From: Hyphomicrobiaceae bacterium
Lineage (GTDB): Bacteria; Pseudomonadota; Alphaproteobacteria; Rhizobiales; Hyphomicrobiaceae
Length of the DNA stretch: 64,000 bases
Direction: 5' to 3'
Assembly (NCBI GenBank): GCA_021730785.1
Contig: JAKFWF010000025.1
Location: forward strand, 1-64,000
Part shown: positions 44,526-52,928 of the stretch, one piece after another
Numbering within the stretch: the first letter of the stretch is position 1
Layout of the letters: each line of letters begins with the position of its first letter
Notes under the pieces: generated by a model
The model's database searches: none
Told to the model about the DNA's origin: nothing
What the model saw: the letters and a program-made list of their open reading frames with translations, nothing else
Program-made: the position numbers and the translations under genes

Positions 44526-46607
44526 ATGGACCGCCCCGTCGCAATCGGCCACAGCGTTTGCCCGCATGATTGCCCCTCGACCTGCGCGCTCGAGGTCGAG
44601 TTGCTGCCCGACGGCCGCATCGGACGCGTGCGCGGCGCCAAGGACAACGCCTACACGGACGGCGTCATCTGCGCCAAGGTCGCGCGCTATGCGGAGCGCA
44701 TGCACCACCCCGACCGCCTCATGCACCCGCTGCGGCGCAAAGGCGCCAAGGGCTCGAAGGAGTTCGAGCGAATCTCCTGGGACGATGCGCTCGACATCAC
44801 GGCCGAGGCGATGCTCAAGGCCGAGCGGCAGTTCGGCGCTGAGAGCGTGTGGCCCTACTATTTCGCCGGCACCATGGGCCTCGTCATGCGCGACGGCATT
44901 AACCGGCTGCGGCATGTGAAGAAATATTCGCAGATGTTTTCATCGATCTGCACCACGCTCGCCTGGACCGGCTACATCGCCGGCACCGGCAAGCTCGCCG
45001 GCCCCGATCCGCGCGAGATGGCCAAGGCCGACTGCATTGTCATTTGGGGCACCAACCCGGTCAACACCCAGGTCAACGTGATGACGCACGCGGTGAAGGC
45101 GCGGCGGGAGCGCGGCGCCAGAATCGTCGCCATCGACATCTACCGCAACGGCACGCTCGCCCAGGCCGACATGGCACTGTGCCTGCGCCCCGGCACCGAC
45201 GGCGCGCTTGCCTGCGCGGTCATGCACGTGCTGTTCCGTGATGGCCACGCGAACTGGCCGTACATGGAGCAATATACCGACTGCCCGCGCGAACTCGAAG
45301 CGCATTTGAAGTCGCGCACGCCCGAATGGGCCGCCGCCATCACCGGCCTCACGGTCGCCGAGATCGAAGCATTCGCAAAGCTCGTCGGCACCACGCCGAA
45401 GACCTACTTTCGCCTCGGCTACGGCTTTTCGCGCCAACGCAACGGCGCCCACAACATGCATGCGGCCTCCTGCATCCCCTCCGTCACCGGCGGCTGGCTG
45501 CACGAGGGCGGCGGCGCGTTCCACAACAACGGCGCGATCTACAAGTGGGACAAGGGGCTGATCGAGGGCCATGACGCGCGCGATGACAGCGTCCGCATGC
45601 TGGATATGAGCCGCATCGGTCCGGTGCTGTGCAACGACCCCAAGGACCTGTGTGGCGGCCCACCGGTCACGGCGCTGTTCATCCAGAACATGAACCCCGT
45701 GCAGGTGGCGCCGGAGCAGCGCAAGGTCAAACAGGGCTTCCTGCGCGACGATTTGTTCGTGTGCACGCACGAGCAGTTCATGACGGCAACCGCTGAGCTG
45801 TCCGACATCGTGCTGCCGGCAACGATGTTCCTCGAGCACGACGACGTCTACCAGGGCGGCGGCCACCAATACATCTTGCTCGGGCCGAAGCTGATGGACG
45901 TGCCGGGCGAATGCCGCTCCAACCACGACGTGCTGGCCGGTCTGGCATCACGCCTCGGCGCCAAGCATGCAGGCTTCGAGATGAGCCCACGTGATCTCAT
46001 CGACGAAACCTTGCAGAAGTCGGGCTGGGGCACGCTTGCCAACCTTGAAGAAAAGAAGTGGCTCGACTGCCAGCCGGATTTCGAAACCTCGCACTATGTG
46101 AAGGGCTTCGCCTATCCCGACGGCAAGTTCCGCTTCAAGCCCGACTGGCCGAACGTGCCCGCCAGCCGCAAGCACGACTGGGGCATCGCGCACCTGGTGC
46201 CGTCGTTGCCCGACCACTGGGACGTGAACGAGAAGGTCGATGCGCAGCACCCCTTCAAGCTCGCAACCTCGCCGGCGCGAAACTATCTCAATTCGTCGTT
46301 CAACGAGATGCCGACCAGCCGTGCGCGCGAGGGACGTCCGCGGGCGAAAATCCATCCGGCCGATCTCGCCAGGCTCGGCCTCACTGATGGCGCGAAAATC
46401 CGCATGGGCAACGGGCGCGGTGAAATCACGCTGCACGCGGAAGCCTTCGACGGCGTGCTGCCGGGTGTGGTGATCGTCGAAGCCATTCCGCCCAACAGCG
46501 CGTTCGAAGACGGAGAGGGTATCAACACGCTCACCAGCGCCGACCAGATCGCCCCCTTCGGCGGCGCCGCGTTCCACGACAACCACTGCTGGATCAGGGG
46601 AGCGTGA
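44526..46607 (+). CDS. Molybdopterin-dependent oxidoreductase
   Basis: 693 aa from the ATG at 44526 (AGGA 9 nt upstream; a TTG at 44499 is less likely). N-terminal [4Fe-4S] site CPHDCPSTC with the fourth Cys in GVICAKV. The molybdopterin-binding domains follow, with ERISWDDALDITAEA, IWGTNPVNTQVNVM, ELSDIVLPATMFLEHDDVYQ and the C-terminal dinucleotide-binding domain (NSSFNEMPTSR...KIHPADLARLGLTDGAKI). No Tat signal, so it should be cytoplasmic. No partner subunits or cofactor genes are adjacent. Substrate unknown; it resembles the COG0243 'anaerobic dehydrogenase' group found in many alphaproteobacteria. Confidence 0.9.
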   Translation: MDRPVAIGHSVCPHDCPSTCALEVELLPDGRIGRVRGAKDNAYTDGVICAKVARYAERMHHPDRLMHPLRRKGAKGSKEFERISWDDALDITAEAMLKAERQFGAESVWPYYFAGTMGLVMRDGINRLRHVKKYSQMFSSICTTLAWTGYIAGTGKLAGPDPREMAKADCIVIWGTNPVNTQVNVMTHAVKARRERGARIVAIDIYRNGTLAQADMALCLRPGTDGALACAVMHVLFRDGHANWPYMEQYTDCPRELEAHLKSRTPEWAAAITGLTVAEIEAFAKLVGTTPKTYFRLGYGFSRQRNGAHNMHAASCIPSVTGGWLHEGGGAFHNNGAIYKWDKGLIEGHDARDDSVRMLDMSRIGPVLCNDPKDLCGGPPVTALFIQNMNPVQVAPEQRKVKQGFLRDDLFVCTHEQFMTATAELSDIVLPATMFLEHDDVYQGGGHQYILLGPKLMDVPGECRSNHDVLAGLASRLGAKHAGFEMSPRDLIDETLQKSGWGTLANLEEKKWLDCQPDFETSHYVKGFAYPDGKFRFKPDWPNVPASRKHDWGIAHLVPSLPDHWDVNEKVDAQHPFKLATSPARNYLNSSFNEMPTSRAREGRPRAKIHPADLARLGLTDGAKIRMGNGRGEITLHAEAFDGVLPGVVIVEAIPPNSAFEDGEGINTLTSADQIAPFGGAAFHDNHCWIRGA

Positions 46608-46646
46608 CGTAACTCGACACAGGACATCGCACCAGGGAACGCACCC

Positions 46647-46916
46647 ATGGACACCGGCACCTTCGAGACCGAGCTGCGCGCCACCGGCTATACCGAGATC
46701 GAGACCAAGCGCTATGAGCCGAAACCGGCGAACGGCGAACACGCACACCATTTCGACGTGCGCGGTCTGGTGCTCGAGGGCGCGTTCATCGTCATCGCGG
46801 ACGGCAAGCCTGTGACCTATCGGGTGGGCGACACGTTCGCAGTTGCAAACGGCCGCATGCACTGCGAGGAAATCGGTCCGGACGGCGCCCGGGTGTTGAT
46901 CGGGCGCCGGTTCTGA
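46647..46916 (+). CDS. Small cupin-domain protein
   Basis: 89 aa single cupin. NGEHAHHFDVRGLVLEGAFIV corresponds to motif 1, with His residues for metal binding, and VGDTFAVANGRMHCEEIG to motif 2. It lies 39 nt after the molybdopterin oxidoreductase gene and is probably co-transcribed. Role unknown; such small cupins are often accessory or sensor-like. Confidence 0.82.
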   Translation: MDTGTFETELRATGYTEIETKRYEPKPANGEHAHHFDVRGLVLEGAFIVIADGKPVTYRVGDTFAVANGRMHCEEIGPDGARVLIGRRF

Positions 46917-46955
46917 AATCAGAACTGCGGCGTGCACCAGGCGCCTGTCGTCGCG

Positions 46956-47570
46956 TCAGGGCTTCTTGCCCCGCGCCTGCGCCCTTTCGATGGCCGGGAT
47001 CACCCGGGTTGCCAGCGCCTCCGCTGTCAGTGCGCCAACGTGCTTGAAGATGATTTTTCCCGTGCCGTCGACAACGAACGTCTCAGGCATGCCGTAGACG
47101 CCCCACTCGATCCCCGCGCGCCCGCTCGCATCGACGCCGACCGCGTCGAACGGATTGCCAAGGCGGGTGAGGAACCGCAAGCCGCCGGGCTCAGGGTCCT
47201 TGTGATTGATGCCGATCAAACGTACGCCGGCCTTCTGTTTCAGCTCGCCCAGCAGGGGGTGCTCTTGGACGCAAGGTGCGCACCAGGACGCGAAAAAATT
47301 CACAACCACGACGTCGCCCCGGGCGAGGTCGGCGGACTGCACGCCGCCGATCGGTTTGCCATTGACAACCAGGCCAGCCAACTGAGGCAACGCCGTCACG
47401 GGTACCGCTTTGCCGATCAGCGCCGATGGCAGTTTCGAGGGATCGGCGGTGCGCAGCGCGTAACCAAACATCAGTGCTAGCCCGATGAAAAAACCAACCG
47501 GCAGAAGCAGCAGCGGGGACCGCCGGGGCGGCTGCTCGGGACGCTCTGGTTGATCGACGACTTTCTGCAT
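46956..47570 (-). CDS. ccmG: Cytochrome c biogenesis thiol:disulfide oxidoreductase CcmG/DsbE
   Basis: 204 aa. One N-terminal membrane helix (about residues 19-40), then a periplasmic thioredoxin domain with active site WCAPC in VVNFFASWCAPCVQEHP and cis-Pro region YGMPETFVVDGTG. It keeps apocytochrome heme-binding cysteines reduced. It follows ccmD by 3 nt. Confidence 0.96.
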   Translation of the reverse strand: MQKVVDQPERPEQPPRRSPLLLLPVGFFIGLALMFGYALRTADPSKLPSALIGKAVPVTALPQLAGLVVNGKPIGGVQSADLARGDVVVVNFFASWCAPCVQEHPLLGELKQKAGVRLIGINHKDPEPGGLRFLTRLGNPFDAVGVDASGRAGIEWGVYGMPETFVVDGTGKIIFKHVGALTAEALATRVIPAIERAQARGKKP

Positions 47571-47573
47571 GGC

Positions 47574-47747
47574 TTATGGTTCACTGCGCCGGCGCAGGCC
47601 GCGCGCTTCCAGATCGGCGAGCCGGCGCTGCTGGCGGCGGCCATCCCAGATCAGCCAGGCCGCCAGGCTTAACAGCACGACCGCGGTCAGCCCGTACGAC
47701 ACAAAAATGTGGCCAGCCCAGGCCCAGGGGTCCTTGCCGTCGATCAC
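47574..47747 (-). CDS. ccmD: Heme exporter protein CcmD
   Basis: 57 aa, starting with a GTG immediately after the ccmC stop and ending 3 nt before ccmG. WAWAGHIFVSYGLTAVVLL is the characteristic CcmD membrane helix, followed by a basic cytoplasmic tail (DGRRQQRRLADLEARGLRRR). The small size and position between ccmC and ccmG confirm it. CcmD helps release holo-CcmE from the CcmABC complex. Confidence 0.93.
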   Translation of the reverse strand: MIDGKDPWAWAGHIFVSYGLTAVVLLSLAAWLIWDGRRQQRRLADLEARGLRRRSEP

Positions 47748-48515
47748 TTAGCGCTCCACCACTTGTGCGCGCGACGCGGAACGGCGCACCGCACTCAGCT
47801 CAAGTGCGATGGCGCGGCGGCGCTGGATCTCATTGCGCATGCCCTTCAGGTGCATGGCGAGGAACAGGATCGAGAAGCCTGTGGCCATGACCAGAAGCGG
47901 CAGCAGAATCGACGAATGGATGGCCGGGCCGGACGCCTTCACTACGCTGGCACGTTGATGCAGGGTGTCGAACCAGTCGACCGAGAAGCGAATGATCGGC
48001 AACATGACGACGCCGACGAGACCCAGAATTGCGGCGAGCTTGGCGGCTAGCGCCTCGTCCTCGATCGAGGCGCGCAGCGCGATCAGCCCGAGATACAGGA
48101 AGAACAGGATCAGCACCGACGTGACACGGGCATCCCACACCCAGTAGGTGCCCCACCCGGGCTTGCCCCACAGCGAGCCGGTGATCAACGCGAGCAGCGT
48201 GAAGGTGGCGCCGATGGGTGCAGCAGCCTTCGCCGACACGTCCGCCAGAGGGTGCCGGAACACCAGCAATCCGAAGCTCGAAACCGCGATAACCACGTAG
48301 GCCAGTAGCCCGAACCAGGCTGCCGGCACATGCACGAACATGATCTTGACGGTGTGGCCATGCTGGTAATCGGGCGGGGCGACGAACCACGCGAGATACA
48401 GCCCGACTGCGATCGTCACGGCAGCGAGCCCCGTTACCCACGGCAGAACGCGCGCAGACAGATCCATGAACCGCGTCGGATTGGCCAGTTTCTGCGTCAG
48501 TGTCTGCATGAGCAT
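47748..48515 (-). CDS. ccmC: Heme ABC transporter permease CcmC
   Basis: About 255 aa from the ATG at 48515. Six membrane helices and the tryptophan-rich heme-handling motif in WGKPGWGTYWVWDARVTS, with flanking His residues (HVPAAWFG and LHQRASVVKASGP). CcmC loads heme onto CcmE. ccmA and ccmB, usually directly upstream in alphaproteobacteria, are absent; the next gene is a divergent TetR regulator. Confidence 0.95.
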   Translation of the reverse strand: MLMQTLTQKLANPTRFMDLSARVLPWVTGLAAVTIAVGLYLAWFVAPPDYQHGHTVKIMFVHVPAAWFGLLAYVVIAVSSFGLLVFRHPLADVSAKAAAPIGATFTLLALITGSLWGKPGWGTYWVWDARVTSVLILFFLYLGLIALRASIEDEALAAKLAAILGLVGVVMLPIIRFSVDWFDTLHQRASVVKASGPAIHSSILLPLLVMATGFSILFLAMHLKGMRNEIQRRRAIALELSAVRRSASRAQVVER

Positions 48516-48670
48516 TGATTTAGGCCCTATCCCACCGGCGCGCAACGGGCCGGCTCGTGCCCGATGTGACGGCAGTTGCAACAATGGCAACGTGATGGCC
48601 GCTCGTCAGAAGCACCACCACGACGCACGATCGCGCACGGCCGATCTGCCATTCCGGCACGGATCGGCTG

Positions 48671-48698
48671 TTGTCATGGTCATTTGTGACACTATGTA
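48671..48698 (+). promoter_or_regulatory. Candidate promoter for the TetR gene
   Basis: TTGTCA at 48671-48676 and TATGTA at 48693-48698 with a 16-nt spacer, about 80 nt before the GTG start of the TetR gene. It lies in the AT-richest part of the divergent region with ccmC. Autoregulation at this site is plausible. Confidence 0.4.
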
Positions 48699-48776
48699 CT
48701 AATCTGTTCATTCCCGGCGAAGCCGCACGTTGACGATGCGGACGCGTCAGACACCCGCGACACGGAGCCTGCCCAC

Positions 48777-49439
48777 GTGGCCAGAACACGTTCTTCCGAA
48801 GCGGGACCGGCCGAGCGCGGCAGCCGCACGCAAGACCCGGTCGGGGTCAAACGCGACATCCTCGACGTGGCGACGAAGGAGTTCGCAGCCAATGGCTACA
48901 GCGGCGCACGGGTCGACGAAATCGCAGCCCGTACCCGCACCAGCAAGCGGATGATCTACTATTACTTCGGCAGCAAGAAGGGGCTCTATCTCGCGGTTCT
49001 GGAAAACGCCTACCGTGGCATTCGCGAAGTCGAGGGCGGGCTCAATCTGGACACGCTTGAGCCGGAAATCGCCATGCGGGCGCTGGTTGCCTACACTTTC
49101 GACTATCAGAACGCGCACCACGAGTTCATTCGCCTCGTCATGATCGAGAACATCCATGATGCCGAGCATCTGCGCAGCTCGGAGGTGATCGAGGGACTTA
49201 ACGTTGGCGTGATTGAAACCTTGAAACAGATCATTTCCCGTGGACAGCGCTCGGGCAAGTTCCGCAATGGACTGGCGCCGATCGACTTGCACATGACGAT
49301 AAGTGCGCTGGCCTTCTTCAACGTGGCGAACAGCCCGACGTTTTCGGCGATCTTCAAGGTAGACATGCGGTCAATGAACGCACTCGCCATCCGGCGTGCC
49401 CAGGTGATCGATGTCGTGATGCGGTATGTGCTTGCTTAG
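48777..49439 (+). CDS. TetR-family transcriptional regulator
   Basis: 220 aa from a GTG with GGAG upstream. HTH: DILDVATKEFAANGYSGARVDEIAARTRTSKRMIYYYFGSKKGLYLAVLE, classic TetR_N. The C-terminal ligand domain (about residues 105-220) resembles the TetR_C_33 type. A ~23-residue hydrophilic extension precedes the HTH. The next genes on the strand are a TIM-barrel isomerase and an AroE-like dehydrogenase, so it probably controls that catabolic cassette. Confidence 0.92.
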   Translation: MARTRSSEAGPAERGSRTQDPVGVKRDILDVATKEFAANGYSGARVDEIAARTRTSKRMIYYYFGSKKGLYLAVLENAYRGIREVEGGLNLDTLEPEIAMRALVAYTFDYQNAHHEFIRLVMIENIHDAEHLRSSEVIEGLNVGVIETLKQIISRGQRSGKFRNGLAPIDLHMTISALAFFNVANSPTFSAIFKVDMRSMNALAIRRAQVIDVVMRYVLA

Positions 49440-49608
49440 CCACATGTCGAACATGCGTTTTGTCGCGCCACGCTTGACCAAATTAACCGAGCGGTACACT
49501 GTTGGTTGACCGGCCGATCGAGACACCAGTTCGCGGTTCGCCGATCTCTAAGGACTGCAGGATCGTGTCGCAAGGCCACGTGGCTTGCAGGCAGGGAGGC
49601 GCGACGTC

Positions 49609-50451
49609 GTGCATATCGAACGGACTGCACCGCCGCCGATCGGAATAGCCCATCTCACCGCGATCAATGTGGCGCCGCTCGCCTTCGTCGAAATGGCCGC
49701 GGCGGTCGGCTACGCGCATGTCGGCCTGAGACTCCATCCGGCATTTGCCGGTTCTCCCTTCTACAAGATCCCGGTTGGCACCAGCTTGATGCGCTCCATT
49801 CGCTCCCGCCTCGCCGAAACGGGCCTGAGGGTTTATGACGTGGAGTTAATTACGATCGACGCTGATCTCGATTTGGAAACCTTGAAACCAGTGTTGGAGA
49901 CTGCCGCCGAACTCGGTGCGCAACGTCTCAGCGTGTGCGGTGATGATCCCGATCGCGGGCGGATGGTCGCGACCTTCGCCAGGCTTTGCGAACTGGCCGC
50001 CGACCATGGGATGGGCGTCGACCTCGAAATGATGCCCTGGCGCCGTGTCGACACATTAGAGGCAGCCCAGCACGTCGTCGAGGCGGCCCAGCAGGCGAAT
50101 GGCGCCATTCTGATCGACGCCCTGCACCTGTCGCGTTCAGGTGGGGCGCCGGCCGATCTCGGATTGATCGAGCCAAGTTGCATTCGCAGCGCGCATCTGT
50201 GCGACGCGGCGGCGAATCGGCCAGCGACGATGGAAGCCTTGATCCAGGAAGCCCGTGGGGGGCGTCTCATTCCTGGCAATGGCGATCTGCCCCTCCATCG
50301 TCTGCTGGCCGGATTGCCCGATTGCACGACGCTGACTGTCGAGGTGCCGAACATCGGTCTTGTGCCCGAAGCCCACGCATGGCGGGTGTTTCAGGCGGCC
50401 AAACGGGTGCTGGCGGCCTATGCCGAGCGCGTGTCGTCGCGTGCGGCCTGA
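49609..50451 (+). CDS. TIM-barrel sugar phosphate isomerase/epimerase-like protein
   Basis: 280 aa from a GTG with GGGAGG upstream. AP-endonuclease-2/xylose isomerase-like TIM barrel. Metal-ligand candidates are Glu in VDLEMMPWR, Asp/His in LIDALHLSRSG, His/Asp in SAHLCDA, and Glu in LTVEVPN. The family includes hydroxypyruvate isomerase, inosose epimerases and 3-dehydroshikimate dehydratases. Next to an AroE-like dehydrogenase, a role in quinate/shikimate-type breakdown is possible, but the substrate cannot be read from the sequence. Confidence 0.85.
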   Translation: MHIERTAPPPIGIAHLTAINVAPLAFVEMAAAVGYAHVGLRLHPAFAGSPFYKIPVGTSLMRSIRSRLAETGLRVYDVELITIDADLDLETLKPVLETAAELGAQRLSVCGDDPDRGRMVATFARLCELAADHGMGVDLEMMPWRRVDTLEAAQHVVEAAQQANGAILIDALHLSRSGGAPADLGLIEPSCIRSAHLCDAAANRPATMEALIQEARGGRLIPGNGDLPLHRLLAGLPDCTTLTVEVPNIGLVPEAHAWRVFQAAKRVLAAYAERVSSRAA

Positions 50452-50543
50452 GCGTGAAGCAGGTCGCGCTTCCTGCCAACCCACAACACAAATAGTACGC
50501 GCATGGTTCCGGCCACGGTCGGGCGCGGTCCCTGGGGCATGAC

Positions 50544-51377
50544 ATGCTGAGCGGAACGACCAAGATCATCGCCCACCTCGGTTACCCGACCGAGAGCTTC
50601 AAGGCGCCAATGATCTATAACCCCTACTTCGACAAGTATGGCATCGATGCGTGCGTGGTGCCGATGGGGTGCAAGCCCGACATTTTCCCGCAATTCTTGC
50701 GGCAGGTGTTCAAGTTGACCAACATACACGGCGCGCTGATCACCATGCCGCACAAGGTTTCGACCGTCGAACTTCTCGACGAAATGTCGACGACGGTGCA
50801 GGTGGCCGGCGCCTGCAATGCGGTGCGGCTCGCTGCCGACGGTCGCCTGATCGGCGACATGTTCGATGGCGAGGGCTTCGTTCGCAGCGTCACGCGCAAA
50901 GGGCGCACCCTGCGAGGGGCCCGCGTTCTTATTGCCGGCAGCGGTGGTGTCGGCTCGGCAATTGCCGCGTCGTTCGCCAATGCCGGCGTCGGCGAACTCG
51001 CACTGTTCGACACGCATGTCCCGGCGATGGACAGGCTCGCCTCACGATTGCGACGACACCACCCAAAACTCAAGGTTGCGGTTGGCGCGAACGATCCTGC
51101 GGGCTACGACGTCGTCGTCAACGCAACGCCACTCGGCATGAAGCCTGGCGACCCGCTGCCCGTCGACGTCTCCCGTATCGCCCCGGCGACGCTCGTCGGT
51201 GAAGTCGTGATGACAGCCGAGATCACGCCATTTGTTGCCGCCGCCCGCGCACGCGGCTGCCAGACGCAGATCGGCATCGACATGCTGTTCGAACAGATCC
51301 CGGCCTATCTCGAATTCTTCGGCTTCCGCACGACAACGCCCGAGGAACTGCGCGCGGTCGCCATGGTGAAGTACTGA
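50544..51377 (+). CDS. Shikimate dehydrogenase-like (AroE-family) protein, first copy
   Basis: 277 aa. N-terminal substrate domain and C-terminal NADP Rossmann domain (VLIAGSGGVGSAIAASFA near residue 128). Catalytic Lys is kept in ALITMPHK and the partner Asp in MFDGEGF. The usual SxS serines that hold the shikimate carboxylate are replaced by SFKAP. This is therefore a divergent AroE relative, perhaps for another cyclic acid. It sits 93 nt after the TIM-barrel gene. Compare the second copy at 57610. Confidence 0.87.
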   Translation: MLSGTTKIIAHLGYPTESFKAPMIYNPYFDKYGIDACVVPMGCKPDIFPQFLRQVFKLTNIHGALITMPHKVSTVELLDEMSTTVQVAGACNAVRLAADGRLIGDMFDGEGFVRSVTRKGRTLRGARVLIAGSGGVGSAIAASFANAGVGELALFDTHVPAMDRLASRLRRHHPKLKVAVGANDPAGYDVVVNATPLGMKPGDPLPVDVSRIAPATLVGEVVMTAEITPFVAAARARGCQTQIGIDMLFEQIPAYLEFFGFRTTTPEELRAVAMVKY

Positions 51378-51705
51378 TGATAGCGCACGGCCATTAAGTC
51401 AATTTGCGGGCAGAAATTGACCGAAACATTGCAACTCAATGGCAATATTCGGGCAAGAACCAGAATGGTTTTCTGGTAAATATCGCCCGACACGGATTGT
51501 CCGGAATAAATCAGTTCAACCGCAACTTGCGATTTTTGCACGACAATAGCTGCGTGCCAGCGGCAACCCCGATCCCATTATTGCGATTGTGCTCAAAAAG
51601 TTATTATAATTCCACCTTGAAATACCTGTTGCTCTTGCATTTTTGATACCGTTAGCTGGCGACAACAACGGGAACTCGTGACAGCATCGAGACAGGGGAC
51701 GCCGC
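51378..51705. other. Intergenic region, AT-rich, before the TAXI gene
   Basis: 328 nt after the AroE-like gene, clearly AT-richer than its surroundings. It contains the promoter candidate listed separately and nothing else I can support. Confidence 0.5.
51581..51610 (+). promoter_or_regulatory. Candidate sigma70 promoter for the TAXI gene
   Basis: TTGCGA at 51581-51586 and a perfect TATAAT at 51605-51610 with an 18-nt spacer, about 95 nt before the start at 51706. Confidence 0.5.
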
Positions 51706-52893
51706 ATGCCGATCTTTCGAGTCTGCGCTTTCACAATCGCAAGCTTGCTGCTGCTGCCGCAGGTGGGCATTGCCCAGGAGGGGGGGCAGCCCTTCCTCGT
51801 TGCCCAGGCGAACGACAAAGCCAAGCGAACCGGGCGGATCACGCCGTCGTCCGCGGCGACGGGTGAAACCGACACTGTATCCCGCGTCAACAATTGGACC
51901 GTTGGCCTCGCCGGCGGCTTGCTGGAGGGCACGTTCATTCGCTTCGCCGCGGAATTGGCGAAGGTCCTCGACGACGGCGAAAACCTGCGTGTGCTGCCGG
52001 TCGTGACATATGGCGCGGCCGAGAACGTCAACGATCTGCTGTATCTCAAGGGCATCGACGTATCGATCACGCACGCCGATGTGTTCGATGAGTTCAGGCG
52101 GACCGGCAAGGCTGCCAATGTCGATCGTCGCGTGAACTACATTTCGCAGATGTATATCGGCGAGCTGCATGTGTATGCGCGCCCCGAGATCAAAAAGCTG
52201 CAGGACCTCGACGGCAAGAAAGTCGGCTTCCATACCAAGGGGGCTGGCCCGACGATCACGGGGCCGATCCTGTTTGAGCGCCTGGGCATCAAGGTCGAGC
52301 CGGTGTTCGTCAATAACGCGATTGCGCTCGAGCAGATGAAGACCGGCGAGATCGCAGCGATCCTGCATACGGTCGGCAAGCCCAACGATCTTTTCTCGAA
52401 GTTGAAACGCGAGCCGGGTTTTCATTTCCTGCAAGTGGATTACACGGACAAGTTCGCCGACTACTACGTGCCCTCGACGCTCGGACACGAAGACTATCCG
52501 AACCTTTTTTCGCCGGGTGAAAAGGTCGAGACACTCGGCGTTCCCGTCGTGCTCGCGGTTTACAACTGGCCGCGCGATAATGATCGGTTCCGCCGGGTCG
52601 AGCGCTTCATCCAGTATTACTTCGACCGCTTCGAGCGGCTGAAGAAGCCGCCGTTCCATGCCAAGTGGAAAGAGATCAATCTGGCGGCCAAGGTGCCGGG
52701 TTGGAACCGCTACTGGGTGGCCGAGGAATTGCTGGCCAGGACAGCCAGTTCGACCACGGCGACGGCCGCATCGACGGTCGACGAGAGCTTCGCCCGCGCG
52801 CAAGCCGCGCAAGCTGCACCCGGCAACAAGGAGGAGCAGGAGCGACTGTTCCAGCGGTTCATGGAATGGTCGAAACGTCAAAAGAAGCAGTGA
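51706..52893 (+). CDS. TAXI-family periplasmic solute-binding protein
   Basis: 395 aa. Signal peptide ending near VGIAQ. TAXI (TRAP-associated extracytoplasmic immunogenic) features: VGLAGGLLEGTFIRFAAELAKVL, ENVNDLLYLKGIDVSITHADVFD, LDGKKVGFHTKGAGPTITGPILFERLGI, and AILHTVGKPNDLFSKL. Normally it would feed a TRAP permease, which is missing here. The C-terminal ~50 residues are an Ala/Gln/Lys-rich extension. It is co-directional with the Pro-rich/Sel1-like gene, 35 nt downstream. Confidence 0.87.
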   Translation: MPIFRVCAFTIASLLLLPQVGIAQEGGQPFLVAQANDKAKRTGRITPSSAATGETDTVSRVNNWTVGLAGGLLEGTFIRFAAELAKVLDDGENLRVLPVVTYGAAENVNDLLYLKGIDVSITHADVFDEFRRTGKAANVDRRVNYISQMYIGELHVYARPEIKKLQDLDGKKVGFHTKGAGPTITGPILFERLGIKVEPVFVNNAIALEQMKTGEIAAILHTVGKPNDLFSKLKREPGFHFLQVDYTDKFADYYVPSTLGHEDYPNLFSPGEKVETLGVPVVLAVYNWPRDNDRFRRVERFIQYYFDRFERLKKPPFHAKWKEINLAAKVPGWNRYWVAEELLARTASSTTATAASTVDESFARAQAAQAAPGNKEEQERLFQRFMEWSKRQKKQ

Positions 52894-52928
52894 CGTCGGT
52901 TCCCCGGTTCTGGAAGGAGGAGACGACG

